64,000 bases of DNA from Ruminiclostridium cellobioparum DSM 1351 = ATCC 15832 (GTDB lineage: Bacteria > Bacillota > Clostridia > Acetivibrionales > DSM-1351): the NCBI RefSeq assembly GCF_000621505.1, contig NZ_KK211289.1, forward strand, positions 175,496 through 239,495, in the 5' to 3' direction. Positions 29,601 to 38,045 of the stretch are shown one piece after another. How positions within the stretch are numbered: position 1 is the stretch's first letter; every line of letters starts with the position of its first letter. A program made the position numbers and the translations under genes. The notes beneath the pieces are model-generated. The model saw nothing but the letters and a program-made list of their open reading frames with translations. It made no database searches and was not told the origin of the DNA.

Positions 29601-29769
29601 TACCGGTGAAGAAGAAAAAATTCAAAAAGTGATATTTGCGGATGGTTCCGAGGATTACACAAGCGCAGTATTTCCACTGGGAGAAACGGTTACCGGTAAA
29701 AAGACGGTATCCCTGATTTTCCTTCCCGGAAACAGCATCGACCTTGCCTGGCTGCAGTTCCACCGGTAA
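26620..29769 (+). CDS. Glycoside hydrolase family 2 enzyme with C-terminal CBM-like domains
   Basis: A 1049-residue GH2 protein, probably a beta-galactosidase or related exo-enzyme. It has an N-terminal jelly roll, an Ig-like domain, and a barrel with acid/base Glu in WSIGNEIHD and nucleophile Glu in YGSETCST. A Big/DUF4982-type region follows, then two beta-sandwich repeats (from about residue 800) resembling CBM6-type modules (FGNYGSDEITL and FGDTGTSSVAL). The start is the ATG at 26620 because GGAGG is directly upstream; the 59-codon in-frame extension runs through the leader hairpins. There is no signal peptide, so the binding modules would act inside the cell. A terminator follows at 29811. 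Confidence 0.88.
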   Translation: MKLFNDGWMFAKDQPKNFIPVEIPHDWLIYDVNNLYESGLGWYRREFDTSFLQDGQRLFLRFDGVYMDSTLFVNDRQVGEWKYGYTAFEYDITDFLRSEGNNTILLKVDYKSPNSRWYTGAGIYRDVFLKVKNASHFVSDGIYITSGKRDNQWFFEADAEVETCGRPYEVKHTLLDAGDDILPWDIDNPQLYTLRSELLVDGVITDVEHTRFGFRTIDYTSDKGFFLNGRPVKFKGVCLHHDLGSLGSAVHPDAIRRQLTLLRSMGVNALRTAHNPPAKVFMDIADEMGFLVMSEILDMWKQPKNTYDYARFFDGWIEKDVASWIRRDRNHPSIILWSIGNEIHDTHLDARAGAETMNRLIELVRKHDYKGHAPVTLCSNYMPWENTQKCADIIKLIGYNYGEALYDNHHSRHPDWIIYGSETCSTVQSRGVYHFPLSKSILADDDLQCSALGNSSTSWGARSVEACVKFDLDTPYSLGHFVWVGQDHLGEPTPYHTKNSYLGHIDTAGFPKDSYYLFQAAWTDYKEAPMVHLFPYWDFSPGQIIDVQVYSNAPEIELFFNNASLGAVTLKDRFSAGWQIAYQPGTLRAVAYDEQGNVIAEESRSSFGDAESLQIQRERFGELEFITVTAADRNGNCVENANCRVRISVKGGELLTLDNGDSTDYDQYRTDSRRLFNGKLLAVVKCENDDPPHISAAMDDNDIPIRKIELSVRDYIVTARIFPENATYSDLYWRLTDAGGIDSPLGILQVAGDGKSATVIPKGDGRVHVRCAARNGRGHVTIISQQVINITGMGKAFLDPYGFVSAGLCNCSNAELTNGNERGIATLRSGESHVGFKDVDFGNYGSDEITLPLFPLGKEPFTFEIWEGMPSEGGELLCTAAYDKGSVWNTYQEVTYKLPRRLRGVTTLCLVFREKVHIKGFSFKKYVKAFQKLSAAEYDTIYGDSFRVNAGTVENIGNNVSIIYENMDFGDTGTSSVALSWRSELPSNSIQIVFTGEEEKIQKVIFADGSEDYTSAVFPLGETVTGKKTVSLIFLPGNSIDLAWLQFHR

Positions 29770-29810
29770 ACAGAATTCCGGAACACCTTAAGTATAAGGC
29801 TTTTAACAGC

Positions 29811-29855
29811 AGTATTCCCGACGGGCAACTAACAAACCCGCCGGGAATACTTTTC
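29811..29855. terminator. Terminator between the GH2 and rbsD-like genes
   Basis: A 15-bp stem (AGTATTCCCGACGGG with its complement, one mismatch) and an 11-nt loop, followed by TTTT on the plus strand. It lies between convergent genes and may act on both. Confidence 0.85.
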
Positions 29856-29890
29856 AAAAGCGTATGTGTTATAAACAAAGTTTATCTGAT

Positions 29891-30304
29891 TTATGCAACG
29901 CCCACAGTGATCAGTATATTGGCAAACACCCTCTTTTCACCTGTTGAGACTGCTATTTTAACATTATCCTGTTTGCATGCTTCATAAAATTCATACCGGT
30001 CAAGCTTGCCCGGTACTACATCCCCGGGAAGGATACTCCTGAACTCACCGAATATCTCCGGTTCCTCTCCCGACCCGGGAACCATTACCTCTGCGGCTTC
30101 AATGGCAAGAGTTTTATCAATGACCTCCAAAACCTGAGTCACAGAGGGAACACCGTGTGTCAATCCAAGATATACCTTTTTGGTATTCCCTCCTGTGTTT
30201 GATTCCAAGGGATAGTTTCCGTCGGCTATCAAAATTTTATCACCATGCCCGCATGCTGCCAGAAGTCCTGCCAGCCCGGGATTTATACAAGCTGTTTTAA
30301 GCAT
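29891..30304 (-). CDS. RbsD/FucU family sugar mutarotase-like protein
   Basis: A 137-residue protein with the RbsD/FucU fold. The His in the 'ACGHGDKILIADGNYP' segment (about residues 18-33) and the conserved C-terminal FANI(L/I)TVG region fit this family of pyranase/anomerase enzymes that interconvert sugar ring forms. SD AAGGAGCG precedes the ATG, 12 nt after the SIS gene. As last member of the IclR-led operon it would present the correct anomer of the imported sugar to the ribokinase-like enzyme. The substrate (ribose, fucose or another) cannot be read from sequence. Confidence 0.88.
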   Translation of the reverse strand: MLKTACINPGLAGLLAACGHGDKILIADGNYPLESNTGGNTKKVYLGLTHGVPSVTQVLEVIDKTLAIEAAEVMVPGSGEEPEIFGEFRSILPGDVVPGKLDRYEFYEACKQDNVKIAVSTGEKRVFANILITVGVA

Positions 30305-30315
30305 AGTCCGCTCCT

Positions 30316-30933
30316 TTATTTGTCCTTTTCATCTTCTCTCAGCTGTCCCAGAGTTCCTCCCGGATGCCACTTAACGTACTGCTGGGGAGTAATATTTTTT
30401 TCACACTGCAGCAGCAGGCTCAATATCTGAAGCACGAACACTTCTGCAAGTATTGACGCCCTGGGAGCCCTGTTCAGGGGATCGCCCTCGTTTTCAACCC
30501 CCGCATACAGGAAGGCATCGGCATTTCTGACCAGCCAGGAGTCCCTTTTACCGGTAACCGCAATAATTTTTGCCCCATTGTTCTTCAGTGTCATCACGGT
30601 AGCTTTAAGCTCAGAGGTTTCACCGCTGTTTGATATTGCAATCACGACGTCTCCCGGCCTTACCTGGCCTGAGGAGCCGTGAACTGCTTCGGTACCGTGG
30701 AGCTCATAAGCAGGAGTGCCGGTAGACGACAGCAGGGAGGCTATATAGCCCGCCACATGCCCCGGCTTTCCGATTCCCGTGATATGTACCCTGCTCCCAT
30801 GCTCCTCGGCATCCATTATGAGCTCCATGGCCTTTTTATAAACCTCAAGGCTTATATCCTTCTTTAAGGCTTCTATCTCATTTATGGAAATGTCAACAAA
30901 ATTTTTTAATACGTCATCCAATGTTTGCTCCAT
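30316..30933 (-). CDS. SIS-domain sugar-phosphate isomerase
   Basis: A 205-residue single SIS-domain protein of the KpsF/hexulose-phosphate isomerase group. It has GIGKPGHVAGYIASLLSSTG (substrate phosphate loop, about residue 54) and SNSGETSELKATV (about 105), both typical. The extra C-terminal CBS domains of KdsD are missing, which fits a catabolic aldose-ketose isomerase. The start is the ATG at 30933 with SD GGGGGG; it begins 2 nt after the ribokinase stop. It likely interconverts the sugar phosphate made by the neighbouring kinase (inference). Confidence 0.86.
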   Translation of the reverse strand: MEQTLDDVLKNFVDISINEIEALKKDISLEVYKKAMELIMDAEEHGSRVHITGIGKPGHVAGYIASLLSSTGTPAYELHGTEAVHGSSGQVRPGDVVIAISNSGETSELKATVMTLKNNGAKIIAVTGKRDSWLVRNADAFLYAGVENEGDPLNRAPRASILAEVFVLQILSLLLQCEKNITPQQYVKWHPGGTLGQLREDEKDK

Positions 30934-30935
30934 AA

Positions 30936-31919
30936 TCACACCCCCCGTTTTCCAATGTAATTATCCTTTTTCATTAAATCCCTGACCTCCTGAAGAACCG
31001 GCAGAGAGGTTATTGCCCCCATTCTCGAAACCGTAATGGTGGCAGTATAGTTGGCAAAATCAAGGGCTTCTTCAATAGTCATGCCCATACACACCGCCGA
31101 GCAGAAGGCTCCTGTAAAGGAATCCCCCGCTGCCGTGGGATCAACTACCTTTACAATGTCCACACAGGGTTTGACAATGAACATATCCCTGTTCATAAAT
31201 GCCACACCATTGCTGCCAAGTGTTATTATCACATTTTTAACACCCTTGCCGAGCAGAGCTTTGGCGGCCATTTCGACTTTATTTATATCTATTCCGCCAT
31301 CCCCGGCGGTAGTTTTAATTCCTGTCAGGCCGTACGCCTCATGCTCATTGGGCGAAATATATGTCAGTTTGGAGAGAAGGTCGTCGTCCAGAGGCTGATA
31401 CGGAGCAGAGTTGAGCATTACCGGCACTCCTTTTTCATATGCGTAATCAATGACCTTTCTATTTACCTCCAATGGTATTTCCAATTGCAGGATTACCATA
31501 TCATACCGTGAAATTTTATCCTTTAAGAATTCCACATCACTTACAGTCAGTGACATATTGGCACCGGGTACAACTATTATCCTGTTTTTGGCTTTTTTGC
31601 CCGGCACCACTTCCAATACCACATTACTTACCGCCGATGAACAGGAGGGGTCTCTGATAACCCCTTCGGCGTTTATACCGGCACTTTCAACAGCTTTCAG
31701 AAGCTCATCCCCAAACATGTCCTGTCCCAGCTTGCCTACCATGGTCACATCCATGCCAAGCCTGGCGGCCTGAACAGCCTGGTTTGCACCTTTTCCCCCA
31801 GGTGCCGAAGCAAACGATAGTCCGTCATTTACCGTCTCTCCCTCACCGGGAACCTTTGAAGTACTGTATATCAAATCCATTACAAAGCTTCCCACTACCA
31901 GTATCCTGGGTACCTTCAT
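30936..31919 (-). CDS. Ribokinase-like PfkB family sugar kinase
   Basis: A 327-residue PfkB kinase. The N-terminal GSFVMDLIY and GGKGANQAVQAARLG motifs (about 10-50) match ribokinase, and the C-terminal DPTAAGDSFTGAF contains the catalytic Asp and anion-hole GAGD variant (AAGD). It transfers phosphate from ATP to a pentose or hexose. SD GGGGGG precedes the ATG. Its stop overlaps the SD area of the SIS gene. Position between an FAD oxidoreductase gene and the SIS/RbsD genes suggests that the sugar is oxidised or phosphorylated after import. Ribose is possible but not proven. Confidence 0.9.
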   Translation of the reverse strand: MKVPRILVVGSFVMDLIYSTSKVPGEGETVNDGLSFASAPGGKGANQAVQAARLGMDVTMVGKLGQDMFGDELLKAVESAGINAEGVIRDPSCSSAVSNVVLEVVPGKKAKNRIIVVPGANMSLTVSDVEFLKDKISRYDMVILQLEIPLEVNRKVIDYAYEKGVPVMLNSAPYQPLDDDLLSKLTYISPNEHEAYGLTGIKTTAGDGGIDINKVEMAAKALLGKGVKNVIITLGSNGVAFMNRDMFIVKPCVDIVKVVDPTAAGDSFTGAFCSAVCMGMTIEEALDFANYTATITVSRMGAITSLPVLQEVRDLMKKDNYIGKRGV

Positions 31920-32094
31920 ATAATTCCCCCCTGCCTTGCCTTATGATTTTTTTATGTTTTGATATTTAGAATAAATTTATAAAATCATTTATGAGAAAAA
32001 CCTGCCTAAAAAACCGGCCCAAAAGAATATTCCTTCAGGCGCTTAATTTAGGAGTATTTATGAATTTCATGAATCTAATGTATTGCATCCGGTA

Positions 32095-33606
32095 CTACTT
32101 ATAATATTGGTCCATAACTTCCTTTTTTGTGATACACTTGTCACGTCTGCTCATGTATTTTTTTACGCACTCTGTGGCATGGGCTTCCTCTTTAGCCTTC
32201 TTTTCTTCGTCACGCCAAACCGATGCTCCAAACTCAACCAGCTTTTGCTGTACTTCCTTTACGTCTATATTCCTTGGTTCCACACCCTTAACAGCACATA
32301 AGCCCGCAACGACTCCGGATGCCTGACCAATTCCCATAATACCGCCCTGGGTACGGTATGAACCGTGAGCTTCGCTTGTTCCCGAAATACATCTTCCGCT
32401 TAAAACCATTCCATCCAGCTTTTCAGGTATCAGGCATCTGATGGGGATATCATAGGTATCCTTTAAATCCACCCAGCAGCCACCGCTCTTACCTTCGGTA
32501 TAGCCGGTTACACCGTCGGGATTATGGATGTCCATGGGAAAATATCCTCTGGAAACCACGTCCTCAAACTTTCTGCCTTCTCCGGCATCCTCAGCGGTCA
32601 AAGTGTACAGGCCTTTTATATGCCTTGTTTCACGTACGCCTACTTCATTACTTGTAACACTTACATATGCCTTTTCAAAGCCGGGAACATACTTGATCAT
32701 AAATTCCGAAACAGACTCTATCTGCCTTCTTCCTTCAATTTCACTGATGGATTTTTCAACAGGGTCTGCAGAATTATAGCCCGTCACTCTTGTGGCATTA
32801 AAGTGGATGCTGCCGGGATGGATACCGTTCAACACTATTACACTGTCTCTTCCGAAGCACAGATCTCCTGCTTCAACAGCCTTTTTAACCAGCTTTTTAA
32901 ATCCCTGGGCTACAAAATAGTGCTGCTTTAACCTGTCGCTGTACTCCCTCACCGGAACCAAATCGGATTTCCATTCAAAGTCATCGGGATTCTGATAAAT
33001 ATACTCATATACCCTGTCGGTGTCCACGTCCACCATTTCAAACATTGATGAACCGGGCTGTGCCTTGCCGGTCTCGGCATTTCCGTACACATAGCCGGCT
33101 CCGGCCATAACAGCCACATCCCCGTCGCCGCTTGCATCAACAATAATTTTAGCGCCGAATTTTTTTGAGCCTGCTTTTGTTATGGCAGTAACTCCATTAA
33201 TCCTGTCACCTTCTTTTTGCACTTCGCTTATGAAGGCATGAAAGAATATATCCACTCCTGCCTTAACAAGCATTTCTTCGGCCACATATTTGTATTTTTC
33301 CCTGTCGTAAAAACCAAGATATGCTCCGCTGCCATATGCGTCCAGCGCTTTTAAATGTCCGGTGCTGCCGTGGACCTTGACCAGTTCTTCTATGAATTCC
33401 TGCGGAATTCCGTTTATAACCTGCTCATCACCAAAATGAAACGGAGAAATCGGGCCTAAAACGGAATTTGTAGCTGCACCGCCCAAAAAACCGTTTCTTT
33501 CAATTATCAACGTGCTGGCTCCAACCCTGGCCGAAGCCAGACCTGCCATGATTCCCGCCGGGCCGCCTCCTACTACTATTACATCATAATTCTCTTTATA
33601 ATTCAT
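32095..33606 (-). CDS. FAD-dependent oxidoreductase (FAD_oxidored family)
   Basis: A 503-residue flavoprotein. N-terminal VIVVGGGPAGIMAGLASARVG is a dinucleotide-binding motif and GGAATNSVLGP follows as in PF12831-type oxidoreductases. IIVDASGDGDVAVMAGA (about 175) is the second FAD motif, and a C-terminal RTQGGIMGIGQASGVVAGL closes the FAD site. The function of such enzymes in sugar clusters is mostly unassigned. The start is the ATG at 33606, preceded by GGGGGAAG; the longer reading starts 8 codons upstream without an SD. A 13-bp intercistronic stem separates it from the lipoprotein gene. It is probably a sugar or sugar-acid dehydrogenase, by context only. Confidence 0.85.
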   Translation of the reverse strand: MNYKENYDVIVVGGGPAGIMAGLASARVGASTLIIERNGFLGGAATNSVLGPISPFHFGDEQVINGIPQEFIEELVKVHGSTGHLKALDAYGSGAYLGFYDREKYKYVAEEMLVKAGVDIFFHAFISEVQKEGDRINGVTAITKAGSKKFGAKIIVDASGDGDVAVMAGAGYVYGNAETGKAQPGSSMFEMVDVDTDRVYEYIYQNPDDFEWKSDLVPVREYSDRLKQHYFVAQGFKKLVKKAVEAGDLCFGRDSVIVLNGIHPGSIHFNATRVTGYNSADPVEKSISEIEGRRQIESVSEFMIKYVPGFEKAYVSVTSNEVGVRETRHIKGLYTLTAEDAGEGRKFEDVVSRGYFPMDIHNPDGVTGYTEGKSGGCWVDLKDTYDIPIRCLIPEKLDGMVLSGRCISGTSEAHGSYRTQGGIMGIGQASGVVAGLCAVKGVEPRNIDVKEVQQKLVEFGASVWRDEEKKAKEEAHATECVKKYMSRRDKCITKKEVMDQYYK

Positions 33607-33646
33607 ATTCAAACTTCCCCCAGCTTCCATTAATATTTTATTTCCT

Positions 33647-33684
33647 GGGAATGCACTTACACTTTCCCGTATAAGTGCATTCCC
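33647..33684. repeat. Intercistronic stem-loop after the binding-protein gene
   Basis: A perfect 13-bp stem (GGGAATGCACTTA and complement) with a 12-nt loop, 9 nt after the lipoprotein stop on the minus strand. No U-run follows, so it probably stabilises the upstream mRNA end or lowers downstream expression, as known for other binding-protein operons. Confidence 0.6.
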
Positions 33685-33692
33685 GGACCAAC

Positions 33693-35012
33693 TTATTTAT
33701 TATTTTTGCTGTTATACCAATTTGCAGCATTGTCCAGTTCGGTCTTTGAATCCTTGCCGCCGAATATGACATTCTGCGCTGCCTGAACCAGTTTTACCGA
33801 CAACTCGGAATAATCTGCCGGGTAGAACTCAACTTTTCCTTTGCTTGCATATTCATTCCAGGAAAGCAGTTCATCATAGTTTGCCATGCTCTTGACTTCC
33901 TGGTCGTCATATACCGTCTTGAGCGCCGGAAGAACCTTTGCCTTCAACCAGTCAACCTGGCTTTCCTTGGTGAAGAATGCTTTTATGAAATCAAATGAGG
34001 CTTCGGGGTTCTTTGAGAACTTTCCTATACCCAAACTCTGTCCTGCAACCACTGCCGGACTTGGTTCATTATCCTTGAAACCCAGCATGGGCGCCGATAC
34101 AATTTTATCGTTGAGCTCAGATGCTCTTATTGCAGCCGCTCTTTGTGTTCCTGCATTGCAGGAGAGTATTGTTCCTGCCTTGAATGCATCTATTATCTCA
34201 TCAACTCCCAGGCTTAATGTCGACTTGTCCATGGCCTTGGAGTCCACGAGACTCTTTACATAATCCAGAGCCTGTACACCTGAATCGCTGTTGAATACCG
34301 CTTTGCCCGAATCATCAAATAATGTACCTCCGGCCGAGCGAATGAATGGAACAAAGGATTCCATGAAGCTCGCACCTTTTGAACCATCCGACAACCCAAT
34401 GACAAAACCCTGTGCAAGAGCTGTTGATTGTGCGCCTGCCAGCTTGGACAGACCTGAGAGAGATGTAGGCACTTCCTTGAATATGTCATTTCTGTACCAG
34501 AATACAAAGGTTCTGCTCTCCCATGGCAGCGAATATATTTCATTATTGATTTTCAAACTGTCTGCAGAATAAGTATAGCCCTCCAGGGTGGGTATGAATT
34601 CCTCAGCGTACTTTGTCATTGGCTGGATGGTTCCGCCTGCAATATGCTGTTTCAGCATATCGGTGTACACGTTGATTATGTCGGGTCCGGTGCCTGCTGC
34701 CGCCGCCTGGATAGCCTGAGCTTCAAACTTGCTGTAATGAATGCTCTCAACCTTAACGGTATTCTTCATGGTATTATTCTTATTGTAGTTGTCAACTATG
34801 TTTTTTAAAACAACATTTCTTGGATCCTCCTGGGATTCGGGATTCAAGAAAATCCAAAGAGTTAAATCCGACCCTTCTGCCACGGCAGAACCTGACGAAC
34901 TTTGTTCAGAACCTGTCTTGCTGCTTTCAGCGTTTCCGTTTGAGTTTCCTCCGCATGCAGCCAGACTAAAGACCAGCACTAATACGAGTATTACACTAAC
35001 TAATCTTTTCAT
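33693..35012 (-). CDS. Sugar ABC transporter substrate-binding lipoprotein (MalE/UgpB type)
   Basis: A 439-residue family 1 extracellular binding protein. The signal peptide ends in a lipobox (SLAAC, Cys about residue 20), followed by a Ser/Gly-rich linker and the two-lobe fold (TLWIFLNPES at the start, DIINVYTDM and GASFMESFVPF further on). SD AAAGGAG precedes the ATG. It follows its two permeases, an order also seen in the glucuronoxylan transporter operon, and is bracketed by stem-loops (35103-35158 upstream, 33647-33684 downstream). The ligand is unknown. No ATPase gene is in the operon. Confidence 0.92.
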   Translation of the reverse strand: MKRLVSVILVLVLVFSLAACGGNSNGNAESSKTGSEQSSSGSAVAEGSDLTLWIFLNPESQEDPRNVVLKNIVDNYNKNNTMKNTVKVESIHYSKFEAQAIQAAAAGTGPDIINVYTDMLKQHIAGGTIQPMTKYAEEFIPTLEGYTYSADSLKINNEIYSLPWESRTFVFWYRNDIFKEVPTSLSGLSKLAGAQSTALAQGFVIGLSDGSKGASFMESFVPFIRSAGGTLFDDSGKAVFNSDSGVQALDYVKSLVDSKAMDKSTLSLGVDEIIDAFKAGTILSCNAGTQRAAAIRASELNDKIVSAPMLGFKDNEPSPAVVAGQSLGIGKFSKNPEASFDFIKAFFTKESQVDWLKAKVLPALKTVYDDQEVKSMANYDELLSWNEYASKGKVEFYPADYSELSVKLVQAAQNVIFGGKDSKTELDNAANWYNSKNNK

Positions 35013-35102
35013 TTTTTATTCTCCTTTGCCCTTTAAATTATAATTAAAGCATCCAGCCTTAATTCACACTCAAAAGTCTGTTTAATATCCCATTACGCTC
35101 GT

Positions 35103-35158
35103 CATTTTGGTGCGAAACCCAACCAAAATGCCAAACGCAAGCTGACACGAAACAGCTT
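35103..35158. repeat. Two intercistronic stem-loops before the binding-protein gene
   Basis: CATTTTGGT (35103-35111) pairs with ACCAAAATG (35122-35130), and AAGCTG (35139-35144) pairs with CAGCTT (35153-35158). They lie between the MalG-type permease stop and the lipoprotein start, with no U-run, so they are more likely mRNA-processing or stabilising stems than terminators. Confidence 0.5.
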
Positions 35159-36016
35159 CTAACCCTTGACTGCCCCGGCAGCCATTCCATCCACGAACTT
35201 TTTCTGCAGTAAAACAAACAGAATAATTATGGGAATGATTGTTATCATGACCGCAGACAGAAGTTCTCCCCATTGGACCCCATACTGCGTAATGTAGGAA
35301 TAAAGACCAACCGACACGGTTCGAAGTTTTTCATTCGTTACAAAACTGAAGGATACAAGAAAATCATTCCACACATAAACCGCTGTAAGTAATGCGCTTG
35401 ACACAATTCCAGGCTGTGACATCGGAATCACGATAGTATAAAAAGTTCTGAGCCGCGAACAGCCGTCGATCATTGCCGCTTCTTCAATTGCCAGCGGTAC
35501 CGAGTCAAAGAACCCTTTAAGTATCCATGTCAGCATTGGTGTTCTCCAGGAAGTGTATACCAGTACCAGCATAAACCTGGTGTTGTAAATTCCGGTTTTT
35601 ACGCCCATTATATAGAGCGGAATCAGCAGTGCCACAGCAGGAACCATACTGGTCATCAGTATTCCAAACATCAGCTGGTTTTTAAACCTTATGTTGAAAC
35701 GGGAAATTGCATATGCTGCGTGCCCGGCTATGACTGTTGAGACAAAAACACATAGAACCGTTACAAGTACGCTGTTTTTAAAATAGGTTGTAAAATTTGA
35801 TAAGAACAGTACTTTATAATAATTTGTCGTATCCAGTACACTTGGAATAATTGTAGGCGGAAATCTGTTAATCTCTCCGGTCCCTTTCAAGGATGTCATC
35901 AATCCCCAGAAAATAGGAATTATCATGACAAAAATAAACAACAGCAAAACTATATATGTAACTACAGTTGATATGCTGAACTTTTCCTTTCCCATGGTTG
36001 AGTAACCTTTTGCCAT
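35159..36016 (-). CDS. Carbohydrate ABC transporter permease (MalG type)
   Basis: A 285-residue membrane protein with six predicted helices and an EAA loop (EEAAMIDGCSRLRTFYTIVIP, about 180-200). SD AGGGAAC precedes the ATG, 22 nt after the MalF-type gene. It pairs with the 36039-36926 permease and the lipoprotein downstream in the IclR-led operon. The C-terminus (FVDGMAAGAVKG) is typical of the family. Confidence 0.93.
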   Translation of the reverse strand: MAKGYSTMGKEKFSISTVVTYIVLLLFIFVMIIPIFWGLMTSLKGTGEINRFPPTIIPSVLDTTNYYKVLFLSNFTTYFKNSVLVTVLCVFVSTVIAGHAAYAISRFNIRFKNQLMFGILMTSMVPAVALLIPLYIMGVKTGIYNTRFMLVLVYTSWRTPMLTWILKGFFDSVPLAIEEAAMIDGCSRLRTFYTIVIPMSQPGIVSSALLTAVYVWNDFLVSFSFVTNEKLRTVSVGLYSYITQYGVQWGELLSAVMITIIPIIILFVLLQKKFVDGMAAGAVKG

Positions 36017-36038
36017 CTTCTGTTCCCTTCTTTCATCA

Positions 36039-36926
36039 CTAGTCTTTTTTTCTGAGGATTTTCATATAAAAAATGCTGAATAGCATGTTGAGACAAAGTA
36101 TTATGATACTGCTGGCAGAGCCATACCCCAGGTGCCAGTAATCAAAACCTTCCTTAAATGCCAGTACACTCACGGTTTGAGTGGCATCGAAGGGTCCGCC
36201 CGATGTCAGGGTATATATCAGAGTAACCATGTTGAAATACTCCATGCTTTGAAGCACAACCGCCGTCAGTATTGTAGGCTTCAACAGCGGCAGCGTTATT
36301 TTGAAGAATGTCTGCAGCTTGGTTGAACCGTCTACTTCAGCCGCCTCATAGATTTCAGAGGATATTGATTGCAGGGCAGCCAGTATCAGGATTAAAACAA
36401 TGGGGAAGGAATTCCACACATTGGCTAATACAACAGTAAACTTGGCTGCCAGAGGTGTATTAAAGAAGTCGACCTTCTGGCCTGTGATGGAGTAATATAT
36501 ATAGCTTACAGGTCCATAGTTGCTGTTGAGCAGCCATTTCCACAGCAAAGCCGTAACGGTCTGTGACAATACCCAGGGTATGATCACCAGTGTCCGGATG
36601 ATTGTCCTCCCTGCAATCTTTTTGTTCAGCAATACTGCACTGATTGTTCCTAAAGGAATAACCAGAATCAAAGACATTAAAACATACGTAACCGAATTGA
36701 ATATGGAATACCATCCTTTTGCCGACCCCAGTATTTCCTTGTAGTACTGCAGGCCGATAAACTCTTTTATCTGCGCATATTCCGTTGCATGCAGGCTGGT
36801 ATTGATTGCGTAGAAGATAGGTGCTACAGTCATACATAATATCAAAATCAATGCCGGCGCTAAAAATACAACTGCCAATATTTTTTCTTCATTTAGTTTT
36901 TTATTTGCTTTAACTGCCCCGCTCAT
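36039..36926 (-). CDS. Carbohydrate ABC transporter permease (MalF type)
   Basis: A 295-residue inner-membrane permease with six predicted helices and the EAA motif (YEAAEVDGSTKLQTFFKITLP, about 195-215). SD GGGGGGAAGG lies ahead of the ATG. It is the first transporter gene of the operon, 38 nt after the aldolase-like gene. A shared ATPase encoded elsewhere is presumably used. Confidence 0.93.
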   Translation of the reverse strand: MSGAVKANKKLNEEKILAVVFLAPALILILCMTVAPIFYAINTSLHATEYAQIKEFIGLQYYKEILGSAKGWYSIFNSVTYVLMSLILVIPLGTISAVLLNKKIAGRTIIRTLVIIPWVLSQTVTALLWKWLLNSNYGPVSYIYYSITGQKVDFFNTPLAAKFTVVLANVWNSFPIVLILILAALQSISSEIYEAAEVDGSTKLQTFFKITLPLLKPTILTAVVLQSMEYFNMVTLIYTLTSGGPFDATQTVSVLAFKEGFDYWHLGYGSASSIIILCLNMLFSIFYMKILRKKD

Positions 36927-36964
36927 ATTTATACCTTCCCCCCTATATAGCCTTTTGCAGCCTT

Positions 36965-37885
36965 TTAATCCACATACTTGTCAATAAGGTTTTTCGAAAT
37001 CCTATTCAGTACCGAAATTTCTTTTTTAAAGGTTTCAGTAAGTCCATCTTCCTCCTTTACCCTGCACACCGTCGTCATGGGCAGGTTTTCAAAGGTTTTA
37101 AGATAGTATTTTGCATTTACCGGATAATACTGACGCTCAATCAGTGATGTAATTGTAAGCAGATCCGAAAGGTCTTCGGCGCTGATTTTTTCATAATTCT
37201 TACAGAGCCAGGCATACAATGACGGATGAAAGTTGGCCATTACTCCGCTGTATCCGGCAGCTCCGTCCTTCAAGGACTCAAGCAGCGTGGAGCTGTTGGC
37301 ATTATACAGTTTCAAATTGCTGCCCTCTATTGCCTTCAGCTTTTTCCGGATTTCCCCGGTATCACAGCAAGTATCCTTCAGAAAGAAAAACCTGCCGGTA
37401 TCGGCACACCACTTTATATTTTCAACAGATATAAGTCTTTTATACGGATAAGGACATTCATAGAAGCCTAACGGTATGTCCGGGTCTATTTTTTCCAGAA
37501 GTCTTTTGCAATTTTCCAGCCATATTTCATCACTCTCATCTTCCCCTGCCAGGCGGTTGGTTATTAAAATTACCGCATCCACACCTGTTCTCGCTATTTC
37601 ATTGGTTTCTGTCACCTGATCCTCAAAGGAATCGGATACATGGCCTGAAGCTATAACCGGGACTTTGCCTGCCGCAGCTTTTACAACTTCTTTAGACAGT
37701 TTGATCCTCTCCTCAAGACTCAAATAAAACATCTCGCTCGACTGGCAAACTGCAAACAGCCCTGATACACCTTCCTTTATGTACCAATCAACAAGTTGCT
37801 CCAGCGCATTATAGTCAATTTCTTGCTTTTCATTGTAAGGAGTCAGCATGACCGGCCAAACCCCACCCGGAAATTTATTTTCCAC
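36965..37885 (-). CDS. DapA/N-acetylneuraminate lyase family aldolase or dehydratase
   Basis: A 306-residue class I (Schiff-base) TIM-barrel enzyme of the DHDPS/NAL/KDG-aldolase superfamily. The N-terminal GGVWPVMLTPY region is typical. The Tyr of the catalytic pair is visible in LGFYECPYPYKR, and the lysine is expected in RFFFLKDTCC, about 30 residues later (LKDT). Such proteins cleave or dehydrate 2-keto-3-deoxy sugar acids. The GTG at 37885 is chosen as start because GGAGTGAAG lies before it; the longer reading starts at a TTG without an SD. First structural gene after the IclR regulator. Which keto acid is used is not evident. Confidence 0.85.
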   Translation of the reverse strand: MENKFPGGVWPVMLTPYNEKQEIDYNALEQLVDWYIKEGVSGLFAVCQSSEMFYLSLEERIKLSKEVVKAAAGKVPVIASGHVSDSFEDQVTETNEIARTGVDAVILITNRLAGEDESDEIWLENCKRLLEKIDPDIPLGFYECPYPYKRLISVENIKWCADTGRFFFLKDTCCDTGEIRKKLKAIEGSNLKLYNANSSTLLESLKDGAAGYSGVMANFHPSLYAWLCKNYEKISAEDLSDLLTITSLIERQYYPVNAKYYLKTFENLPMTTVCRVKEEDGLTETFKKEISVLNRISKNLIDKYVD

Positions 37886-38045
37886 TATAACTTCACTCCA
37901 TTTCTGTATAATATATACCAATTATTCATTTTGTTCCACATCGTAGAACTCTGTTCTCAATTGTGTTGTTAAGGAAAACTTAGATAAATATACCTAAGTT
38001 TTAGCCCCTATGGATTTAAAGCGAAATATTCAATTTTTTTATTGA

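Noticed and set aside
32050..32103. 14-codon ORF on the plus strand with an AGGAG-like SD
   Set aside because: It overlaps the end of the FAD oxidoreductase gene antisense, is very short and unsupported by context.
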